From Nitratifractor sp. (GTDB lineage Bacteria; Campylobacterota; Campylobacteria; Campylobacterales; Sulfurovaceae): a stretch of DNA of 10,181 nucleotides. The stretch spans positions 1-10,181 of the forward strand of contig WFSU01000098.1 in the NCBI GenBank assembly GCA_015485845.1, in the 5' to 3' direction. Made by a program: the position numbers and the translations under genes. Below are positions 1-3,784 of this stretch, one piece after another; the first letter of the stretch is position 1; every line of letters starts with the position of its first letter. The notes beneath the pieces are model-generated. The model saw nothing but the letters and a program-made list of their open reading frames with translations, had not been told where the DNA came from and searched no databases.

Positions 1-2
1 AG

Positions 3-146
3 GGTTTGCATTATAATCAACCTGTTCGTTTTTTATGGAAGAAGTTGCACCAAATGGGTGAAAGAATTTGGGGTGGGCTTCTTCCTCTTAGGTACCTAAT
101 TATAGGGCAATTGTGGTTATTCTGTGATTGGGTATGGATTTTTTAG
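3..146 (+). CDS. Possible C-terminal tail of an unidentified gene, cut by the window edge
   Basis: One forward frame is open from the window edge for 47 codons and ends at the TAG at 144-146. The translated residues are rich in Trp, Leu and aromatic residues and end in a hydrophobic run (RYLIIGQLWLFCDWVWIF). I do not recognise a family. A second frame is also open to a TAA at 97-99, and a TATAAT-like sequence lies at 12-17, so this may equally be non-coding, AT-rich intergenic DNA. Nothing else in 147-183 looks like a gene. Low confidence. Confidence 0.22.
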   Translation, partial: GLHYNQPVRFLWKKLHQMGERIWGGLLPLRYLIIGQLWLFCDWVWIF

Positions 147-183
147 GGTTTAGATATCGGACTCTCGAACCCACCAAAAATGC

Positions 184-189
184 TATAAT
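184..189 (+). promoter_or_regulatory. Putative -10 element of the ACT-domain gene
   Basis: TATAAT lies 23 bases before the ATG at 213, with an AAGGAA Shine-Dalgarno between them. No good -35 hexamer is seen at the usual spacing. Confidence 0.5.
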
Positions 190-212
190 GTCCCAACAAA
201 ACAAGGAATATC

Positions 213-599
213 ATGCCACCCCTCATCCTGACGATCCTGCCCGAGCCGTTCACGATCCACCGCCTTTCACCGGAAAGCGCGATCCCCGATGCCCTCTATC
301 GCAGTCGCTTCTTCAGCATCACCCGCAGCGATGAAGAGCTCTCCCTCGTCTGTGAAAGCGCCATCACTATCCCCTCCTCCACTCAGGAGTCCGGCTGGCG
401 TGCGCTCCAGGTACAAGGCCCCCTCGACTTCGCCCTGACCGGCATCCTCGCCCGACTCGCCACCACCCTCGCCGATGCCGACATCAGCCTCTTCGCCCTC
501 TCCACCTACGACACCGACTATCTCCTCGTTCGGGAGAGTTCTCTGGATGAGGCTGTCCGAGCTTTGGAGGGGGCGGGGTATGGTGTGGTAGGTCATTGA
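213..599 (+). CDS. Small ACT-domain protein (ACT_7/CASTOR type)
   Basis: This 128-aa soluble protein has the layout of the stand-alone double-ACT family (COG3603-like). An N-terminal strand-rich half (about residues 1-50) contains ELSLVC. The C-terminal ACT half (about 61-125) carries the family signature GWRALQVQGPLDF (61-73) and then ISLFALSTYDTDYLLVRE (91-108). Such domains bind amino acids or other small ligands as regulatory modules. The ligand and partner here cannot be told from sequence. The ATG at 213 follows AAGGAA at a good distance and a TATAAT box at 184-189. The gene is G+C-rich like the core genes further right, so it is probably ancestral. The accessory block begins one base after its stop codon. 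Confidence 0.85.
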   Translation: MPPLILTILPEPFTIHRLSPESAIPDALYRSRFFSITRSDEELSLVCESAITIPSSTQESGWRALQVQGPLDFALTGILARLATTLADADISLFALSTYDTDYLLVRESSLDEAVRALEGAGYGVVGH

Positions 600-600
600 G

Positions 601-629
601 TTGACATTGTGCGCACAACCTGTTATAAT
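601..629 (+). promoter_or_regulatory. Consensus sigma-70 promoter with palindromic operator for the brnTA operon
   Basis: TTGACA (601-606), a 17-base spacer and TATAAT (624-629) make an exact consensus promoter. The spacer starts with the perfect 12-bp palindrome TTGTGCGCACAA (607-618), well placed as an operator for the ribbon-helix-helix antitoxin. The expected transcription start is about 635-637, which coincides with the ATG of the toxin gene at 635, so the mRNA would be leaderless or nearly so. Confidence 0.85.
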
Positions 630-634
630 CTTTT

Positions 635-913
635 ATGGAATTTGTATTTGATCCAGAGAAAAATGTAAAGCTGCTAAAAGAGCGTGGCATCTCTTTTGAA
701 GATGTCATCGAAGCGATACTCGATGATCGCCTGCTCTTCGATGCAGCACATCCCAATACAGAAAAATACCCCCACCAGCGCCTGATGGTGGTAGAGATGG
801 ATCACTACACGTATGCTGTCCCCTATCTGATCGACGGTGAAAAGTTTGTACTCAAGACCGTCTATCCTGACCGACGCTACAAGAAACTGCTGGAGAAGAG
901 AGATGAACGATAA
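635..913 (+). CDS. brnT: BrnT-family toxin (RelE-like ribonuclease fold) of a type II toxin-antitoxin system
   Basis: This 92-aa protein has the BrnT pattern: an N-terminal strand with FDPEKN, then LLKERGISFEDVIEAI, a central strand block with KYPHQRLMVVEM, and a C-terminal basic strand TVYPDRRYKKLLEKR. BrnT toxins have a RelE-like fold, inhibit translation as ribonucleases, and are neutralised by the antitoxin BrnA. Here the toxin gene comes first and overlaps the antitoxin gene by 11 bases (903-913), as is usual for this family. No in-frame alternative start fits, because the next Met is deep inside the domain, so the ATG at 635 is retained although it lies only five bases after the -10 box. 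Regulation is probably autorepression at the palindrome in 607-618. The upstream gene (ACT domain) ends one base before the -35, so the module is self-contained. Confidence 0.82.
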   Translation: MEFVFDPEKNVKLLKERGISFEDVIEAILDDRLLFDAAHPNTEKYPHQRLMVVEMDHYTYAVPYLIDGEKFVLKTVYPDRRYKKLLEKRDER

Positions 914-1199
914 TTACCTCGATACCGAAGAAAAAAATGCAATGAAGATATGGGAGGATGTCAACCTCTCTGACGTATCCAACGACACGGACAATAGCCA
1001 GCGTCTCAAGGCTGCTGCCAGAAACTATGCCGAAAAAAACGAAACCAAAATGAACATCCGCATCTCCGTTGCGGAGCTTCAAAAAATCAAAAACTGCGCC
1101 GAAGCCGAAGGGCTCAAATACCAGACGTTTATCAAAAGCGTCCTGCACCGATACCTCACCGGACAACTCGTTGATCGGGGGCACGCAGTCGCGTCGTAG
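903..1199 (+). CDS. brnA: BrnA/CopG-like ribbon-helix-helix antitoxin
   Basis: This 98-aa protein is translated from the ATG at 903, inside the end of brnT. Its N-terminal half (1-45) is polar and acidic (e.g. EEKNAMKIWEDVNLSDVSNDTD) and is the likely toxin-wrapping segment. The C-terminal half (about 49-88) is a ribbon-helix-helix DNA-binding unit: strand KMNIRIS, helix VAELQKIKNCAEAEG, then LKYQTFIKSVLHRYLTGQ. This matches the CopG-type antitoxin family paired with BrnT toxins. The RHH dimer is the obvious candidate to bind the 12-bp palindrome in the operon promoter. A longer reading frame starts upstream at 837 inside the toxin gene but would add residues without family support. Translational coupling with the toxin is expected from the overlap. 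Confidence 0.82.
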   Translation: MNDNYLDTEEKNAMKIWEDVNLSDVSNDTDNSQRLKAAARNYAEKNETKMNIRISVAELQKIKNCAEAEGLKYQTFIKSVLHRYLTGQLVDRGHAVAS

Positions 1200-1233
1200 T
1201 TTCTATGAATCTTTGTCGTACTTTTTTATTTTT

Positions 1234-1259
1234 TAACGGACATTTTTAGTGTCCTGTTA
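1234..1259. other. Stem-loop with TAAC/GTTA ends at the left edge of the cassette-like segment
   Basis: TAAC-GGACA (1234-1242) pairs with TGTCC-T-GTTA (1250-1259) around a 7-base loop, leaving one bulged T (1255). There is no T-run after it, so it is a weak candidate terminator for brnTA. TAAC and GTTA at the ends, and an extrahelical base, are also features of folded integron recombination sites, and the predicted cassette boundary (G1256/T1257) lies in its right arm. Confidence 0.45.
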
Positions 1260-1262
1260 TGC

Positions 1263-1291
1263 TTGGAAATACCGGCTGATAGTGCTATAAT
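1263..1291 (+). promoter_or_regulatory. Promoter of the cassette membrane-protein gene
   Basis: TTGGAA (1263-1268), a 17-base spacer and TATAAT (1286-1291) lie just inside the left boundary of the cassette-like segment. The ATG at 1330 is preceded by AAGGA. Many cassettes lack a promoter, so an internal one would let this gene be expressed away from an integron. Confidence 0.75.
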
Positions 1292-1329
1292 GATCCTTGA
1301 ATAAATAGTCATGTATAAAAAGGAAAAGC

Positions 1330-1716
1330 ATGGATCCAGATAAAAAAGAAAGATACGTGCACTGGCAAAATTACCGGATCACACAGCTTTCTTTCTCTAT
1401 CAATCTCTTTCTAAGTTTTGCAGTAGCTTCGCTCGCATACGCAATAAATTTAAAGTTGTCGCCTGAAAGCCAGCATCAAGAATTGCTCGTTTTCATAATC
1501 AATTGGTGGGCAGGGAGTGCGGCACTTGGCTGCGTCGCAACGATAAGCAGGCTTCTCGATTTTCGGTACACGGCAAAGAAAATCAGAGATGGCGGGGCTT
1601 TTAATGAATTTATGGCTAAACGGCTCGGACCGGTAACATGGGGAGCGTTTTGGGGGCAGTTAATCGCGTATGTTGCAGGTTCGTATTTCTTTATCAGTGG
1701 CATCGTAAACACATAA
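1330..1716 (+). CDS. Small membrane protein of unknown function, probably cassette-borne
   Basis: This 128-aa protein has three hydrophobic segments: about 19-39, 52-72 and 104-125. A conserved-looking polar stretch, ISRLLDFRYTAKKIR (72-86), follows the second. The N-terminus (MDPDKKERYVHWQNYRITQL) is polar and there is no cleavable signal peptide, so it should sit in the inner membrane with short loops. I recall similar small three-helix proteins with an RLLDFRYTA motif among integron-cassette hypotheticals, but cannot name a family or function. The start is supported by AAGGA ahead of the ATG and by the promoter at 1263-1291. The stop TAA (1714-1716) lies inside the R'' box of the attC-like site. 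Codon use is more AT-rich than in the core genes to the right. Confidence 0.75.
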   Translation: MDPDKKERYVHWQNYRITQLSFSINLFLSFAVASLAYAINLKLSPESQHQELLVFIINWWAGSAALGCVATISRLLDFRYTAKKIRDGGAFNEFMAKRLGPVTWGAFWGQLIAYVAGSYFFISGIVNT

Positions 1717-1786
1717 CAAGGCGAATGCACTCGGACGGTAAATAGCGTCGCTCTGCTTTGCTTTTTGCCGCCGGTGATTTGCGACG
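1711..1786 (+). other. attC-like recombination site (imperfect inverted repeat)
   Basis: The R''-like box ACATAAC (1711-1717) is followed by a left arm containing CGGACGGTAAATAGC (1732-1746). A loop region (about 1747-1761) leads to a right arm TTTTTGCCGCCG (1762-1773) and GTGATTTGCGACG (1774-1786). CGGACGGTAAATAGC matches the reverse complement of GCTTTTTGCCGCCG with few mismatches, G-T pairs and unpaired bases. Outer pairing is also imperfect, with unpaired bases, as folded attC bottom strands require. The bases after G1786 (CTACTTT) do not match GTTRRRY, consistent with the cassette ending there and flanking DNA resuming. The hairpin may also act as a terminator for the converging genes. 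Confidence 0.62.
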
Positions 1787-2191
1787 CTACTTTAAAACCT
1801 CCACCTCAACCCCCGCAAACTCCCGCAACTTCCTAAAATCCCGATCAAACGTCACCAACTCACTACAAAACCTCTCCGCTGTTTTCAGATGAATCACATC
1901 ATTGATGCTTTTGCATGCATCAATCTCATAGCACAGATCGTATGCTTCAAGAACGATAGAAGCAAACGGTATTTCCTGAACGTATTGTTTAAAATAATCG
2001 ATAAGAGGTTGGCTCTCGGGAAGTGCACCCAGTTTAGCAAGGGAAAAGACGTACTCACTGAACACCAGCGGTGAGAGGAAAAACACCTCATCCACGATCG
2101 CCTCCTCGATCAACTCCTCGGCGATCTTCTGCTTGCCCTCATCCTGCATGACTGAATAATAGACCAGGACATTGGTATCAAAGAAGCGCAT
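1787..2191 (-). CDS. VapC-like PIN-domain ribonuclease toxin
   Basis: This 134-aa PIN-domain protein shows the usual acidic residues: D5 in FFDTNVLVYY, E46 in FSEYV, D98 in SINDVIHL and D116 in VTFDRDF. PIN toxins of the VapC family cut tRNA or rRNA in a Mg2+-dependent way and are held inactive by a cognate antitoxin. The length is typical. The gene lies downstream of its antitoxin gene, overlapping it by 14 bases (2178-2191), so the pair should be translationally coupled. The stop codon (TAG, complement of 1787-1789) is immediately adjacent to the predicted right boundary of the cassette-like segment at G1786. The RNA target cannot be inferred. Confidence 0.85.
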   Translation of the reverse strand: MRFFDTNVLVYYSVMQDEGKQKIAEELIEEAIVDEVFFLSPLVFSEYVFSLAKLGALPESQPLIDYFKQYVQEIPFASIVLEAYDLCYEIDACKSINDVIHLKTAERFCSELVTFDRDFRKLREFAGVEVEVLK

Positions 2192-2459
2192 CGTTCATGT
2201 CCTCATCCAGCTTACAAATGTCGATGTCCTTGTCTATCGTGATCGTCGGTCGGTTTCGGGTGAGTTGCCGGAACTCCTCAAGTCTCTTTTGTCTCCGATC
2301 CTCCTCAGCATTCATAATCTCATGGATCACATTCACATACTTTTTGTCCAAAAAATACCCCTTGACCTGATTGCGCTTCTTATCGACAATCTCAGCAATA
2401 TCGAGATGATCAATCTTGTGAAGATTGCGCTGAAGCTCCGAGATCGAAATCGTTTGCAT
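2178..2459 (-). CDS. Antitoxin of the PIN-domain toxin (VapB/Phd-like)
   Basis: This 93-aa protein begins MQTISISELQRNLHKI, resembling Phd/YefM-type antitoxins (a short strand followed by the SELQRN helix). It continues with KRNQVKGYFLDKKYVNVIHEI and has a charged C-terminal half (EEDRRQKRLEEFRQL, then DKDIDICKLDEDMND) that probably wraps the toxin. An in-frame ATG lies 15 bases upstream (2474), but AAAGGA sits between the two ATGs at the right distance for 2459. The predicted transcript start, near 2480, would leave almost no leader for the upstream ATG. The family name is less certain than the pairing: position, size and overlap with the PIN toxin make the antitoxin role likely. Confidence 0.78.
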   Translation of the reverse strand: MQTISISELQRNLHKIDHLDIAEIVDKKRNQVKGYFLDKKYVNVIHEIMNAEEDRRQKRLEEFRQLTRNRPTITIDKDIDICKLDEDMNDALL

Positions 2460-2486
2460 ATTTGTCCTTTTCATATATGTTATTGC

Positions 2487-2515
2487 ATTATATAATAATC
2501 AAACTTAAGTGCCAA
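2487..2515 (-). promoter_or_regulatory. Promoter of the vapBC-like operon
   Basis: On the minus strand TTGGCA (2515-2510), a 17-base spacer and TATAAT (2492-2487) are followed by a transcript start expected near 2480 and AAAGGA before the ATG at 2459. The divergent promoter for the 170-aa gene begins 30 bases away at 2545. Confidence 0.8.
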
Positions 2516-2544
2516 GCAAAAAGTAAATACGGTGTGAAGTATTG

Positions 2545-2572
2545 TTGAGTAACTTAGTTTTTGTGGTAAAAT
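2545..2572 (+). promoter_or_regulatory. Promoter of the orphan 170-aa gene
   Basis: TTGAGT (2545-2550), a 16-base spacer and TAAAAT (2567-2572). The leader contains the 10-bp palindrome CCCTCGAGGG (2593-2602) and an AAGGGAG ribosome-binding site before the ATG at 2627. Confidence 0.6.
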
Positions 2573-2626
2573 ATGACTCAAGTATACATTCCCCCTCGAG
2601 GGTAGTTGGAAGGGAGTTAAGAAAAA

Positions 2627-3139
2627 ATGTTTGACCTATCATACAGCAAAGAATTAGTCTTTACTGGAAACATTATTCAAGACTCTGATAACTCGATTGA
2701 TCCAGACGAAAGTGAAAGGAGGTTTAACAGATACATCGAGCTACTAGATTCCATTGAAGGAAAAGAAGGAGTTGAGGTGGCAAAGTTAGTCATCCGATCT
2801 ATGAGAGCTAAAGATGATTATGGGGCGTATCAAACTTCCCAAAGAGCTTTGTTTCGTTTTCCACCAGAGGTATCAGCACAAGCGATAGTAGATGAACTCC
2901 CAGATTTAATAGACAAAAATACAGAGTGGGCGGGTGAGATTTTGTGTGGATTGGCAAACGAAATAGAAGACGATGAAACTCCCTATATTAGTGCATTTTC
3001 TGTTGCGATCAGCAGAGCCAATCAAAGCGTGATAGAGAAAATAATGGAATACATAAAAAATGAGGAAATAGACGGCTGGCTAAGCCATAGGGTTGGAGTA
3101 CTAAATATCACAAGCTCAATACAAGCTCCTGCTTCTTGA
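2627..3139 (+). CDS. Acidic, mostly helical protein of unknown function, possibly immunity-like
   Basis: This 170-aa soluble protein has no signal peptide or membrane segment. After a polar N-terminus (FTGNIIQDSDNSIDPDESERR, about 12-32) it is predicted to be a run of amphipathic helices: RYIELLDSI (35-43), VEVAKLVIRSMRA (49-61), YQTSQRALFRF (68-78), SAQAIVDELPDLI (83-95), WAGEILCGLANEI (101-113), SAFSVAISRAN (122-132) and VIEKIMEYIKN (135-145). The layout resembles a short helical-repeat (HEAT-like) protein. Small acidic helical proteins like this often serve as immunity proteins for contact-dependent or polymorphic toxins, but I see no toxin gene beside it and cannot name a family. It has its own promoter and strong ribosome-binding site. 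Its stop codon overlaps the -35 box of the next toxin-antitoxin operon. Confidence 0.7.
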   Translation: MFDLSYSKELVFTGNIIQDSDNSIDPDESERRFNRYIELLDSIEGKEGVEVAKLVIRSMRAKDDYGAYQTSQRALFRFPPEVSAQAIVDELPDLIDKNTEWAGEILCGLANEIEDDETPYISAFSVAISRANQSVIEKIMEYIKNEEIDGWLSHRVGVLNITSSIQAPAS

Positions 3140-3168
3140 CAAAAGTAAAAATTTGCACTACAATTGTA
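3136..3168 (+). promoter_or_regulatory. Promoter and palindromic operator of the relBE-like operon
   Basis: TTGACA (3136-3141) overlaps the stop codon of the previous gene. A 17-base spacer leads to TACAAT (3159-3164). The -10 box is the left half of the perfect 10-bp palindrome TACAATTGTA (3159-3168), which suits repression by the ribbon-helix-helix antitoxin encoded next. Confidence 0.8.
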
Positions 3169-3193
3169 TCTACAAAACAAAAAGGCTCCTCCC

Positions 3194-3424
3194 ATGAAAC
3201 AAGCAATAAATATCAGGCTGGAAAAGGACATCGTTCGGTATCTAGACGAATATGCAAGCGAATTGGATAAGACCCGAACCAGCCTCATCGAAAAGGCAAT
3301 CGAGTATTATTTTGACAAACTGGACGAGATGATAGCTGACAAACGCATCGACGATCTCAAAGCCAGCAAAACCGAAGTCGTACCGCTGGAAGTTGTATTT
3401 GCTCAAGCCGGAATCGATGTATAA
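3194..3424 (+). CDS. RelB/CopG-like ribbon-helix-helix antitoxin
   Basis: This 76-aa protein starts at the ATG at 3194, about 23 bases after the expected transcript start. A TTG at 3164 in the same frame lies in the -10 box and is not usable. The N-terminus, MKQAINIRLEKDIVRYLDEYASELDKTRTSLIEKAIEYY read as consecutive short segments, is a ribbon-helix-helix unit: the strand KQAINIRL followed by two helices. The C-terminal part (about 45-76), with DDLKASKTEVVPLEVVFAQAG, is the probable toxin-binding arm. The gene overlaps the toxin gene by 8 bases. Autoregulation at the palindrome TACAATTGTA is likely. Confidence 0.85.
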   Translation: MKQAINIRLEKDIVRYLDEYASELDKTRTSLIEKAIEYYFDKLDEMIADKRIDDLKASKTEVVPLEVVFAQAGIDV

Positions 3425-3668
3425 AGTAGCCTTCGAGCCAGAGGCTCAAAAAGAGTTTTTGAAACTCGACAGCACAGCACAACAGCTGGTCAGTCAAAAA
3501 ATCATCGATTTAAAAAAGGGTCATTTCGCAAACGACAAAGCACTCAAAGGAAAACACAAAGGTAAATTCAGGAAACGTGCAGGAAATTACAGAATTATCT
3601 ATCTCAGAGAAAACAATCTACTCGTGATAACAATCGTCAGAGTAGCACACAGAAAAAAAGTGTATTGA
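3417..3668 (+). CDS. RelE/ParE-superfamily toxin
   Basis: This 83-aa basic protein begins MYKVAFEPEAQKEFLKLD, the standard RelE/ParE opening of a strand followed by a helix with AQKEFLKL. It continues with HFANDKALKGKHKGKFRKRAGNYR in the central region and ends in the strand pair IIYLRENNLLVITIVRVAHRKKVY. The pattern of L-KGK..G.FR-R.GNYRIIY and VRVAHRKKVY is typical of RelE-type mRNA interferases, which cut mRNA in the ribosomal A site. Basic residues for RNA contact are present. The ATG at 3417 lies within the last codons of the antitoxin gene, giving coupled translation. A longer in-frame start at 3393 lacks family support. The gene ends 29 bases before the -10 of the rnr leader. Confidence 0.87.
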   Translation: MYKVAFEPEAQKEFLKLDSTAQQLVSQKIIDLKKGHFANDKALKGKHKGKFRKRAGNYRIIYLRENNLLVITIVRVAHRKKVY

Positions 3669-3695
3669 ATCACTCTCTGTAAAATAAGCTATAAT
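3665..3695 (+). promoter_or_regulatory. Putative promoter of the rnr transcript
   Basis: TATAAT (3690-3695) is a clear -10 box. The best -35 candidate is TTGAAT (3665-3670) at a rather long 19-base spacing, overlapping the relE stop codon. The leader from about 3702 to 3784 carries the heptamer arrays and the start hairpin. Confidence 0.55.
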
Positions 3696-3705
3696 ACCCC
3701 CATGC

Positions 3706-3726
3706 AAACAATAAACAACAAACAAC
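3706..3726 (+). repeat. Tandem heptamer array AAACAAY x3 in the rnr leader
   Basis: AAACAAT (3706-3712) is followed by AAACAAC twice (3713-3726). It is directly followed by A-rich sequence and a second, unrelated heptamer array. Confidence 0.7.
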
Positions 3727-3732
3727 AAAAAC

Positions 3733-3760
3733 TTCTCACTCCTCACTTCTCACTCCTCAC
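3733..3760 (+). repeat. Tandem heptamer array (TTCTCAC/TCCTCAC) x4 in the rnr leader
   Basis: The units are TTCTCAC, TCCTCAC, TTCTCAC and TCCTCAC, which can also be read as two copies of a 14-mer. The same unit TCCTCAC forms the array before holA at 5888-5915. One T separates the array from the start hairpin. Confidence 0.85.
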
Positions 3761-3761
3761 T

Positions 3762-3782
3762 TCTGAATCCAAAGGATTCAGA
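3762..3782 (+). promoter_or_regulatory. Perfect 9-3-9 hairpin enclosing the rnr Shine-Dalgarno
   Basis: Arms TCTGAATCC (3762-3770) and GGATTCAGA (3774-3782) pair without mismatch around the loop AAA. The loop and 3' arm together form AAAGGA, the ribosome-binding site for the ATG at 3785, so folding would hide it. The same design precedes holA. Confidence 0.8.
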
Positions 3783-3784
3783 CC

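Larger units (their letters stand above)
1257..1786 (+). mobile_element. Solitary integron gene-cassette-like segment (530 bp)
   Basis: The segment starts inside GTTATGC (1256-1262), a common form of the cassette-start core site, and ends at G1786 after an attC-like imperfect inverted repeat (1711-1786). It holds one short ORF whose stop codon lies within the attC-like site, as in typical cassettes. If 1257-1786 were closed into a circle, G1786 joined to TTATG (1257-1261) would give GTTATG, the exact reverse complement of CATAAC (1712-1717). This is the R''/R' pairing expected of an intact attC. No integrase gene or second attC lies in the window, so it would be a single cassette outside an array. 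The inference rests on structure only. Confidence 0.62.

Noticed and set aside
128..334. 68-codon open frame before the ACT-domain gene
   Set aside because: It overlaps the promoter and start of the ACT gene in another frame, and its translation shows no domain.
2460..2474. Upstream ATG for the vapB-like antitoxin
   Set aside because: The ribosome-binding site AAAGGA lies between this ATG and the one at 2459, and the predicted transcript begins only about 6 bases before it.
2593..2602. Palindrome CCCTCGAGGG in the leader of the 170-aa gene as an operator
   Set aside because: A single short 10-bp palindrome downstream of the promoter, without a second copy or a candidate regulator, is too weak to call separately.
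3706..3760. CRISPR-like array before rnr
   Set aside because: Units are 7 bp with no spacers, so this is a simple tandem repeat, and no cas gene is near.
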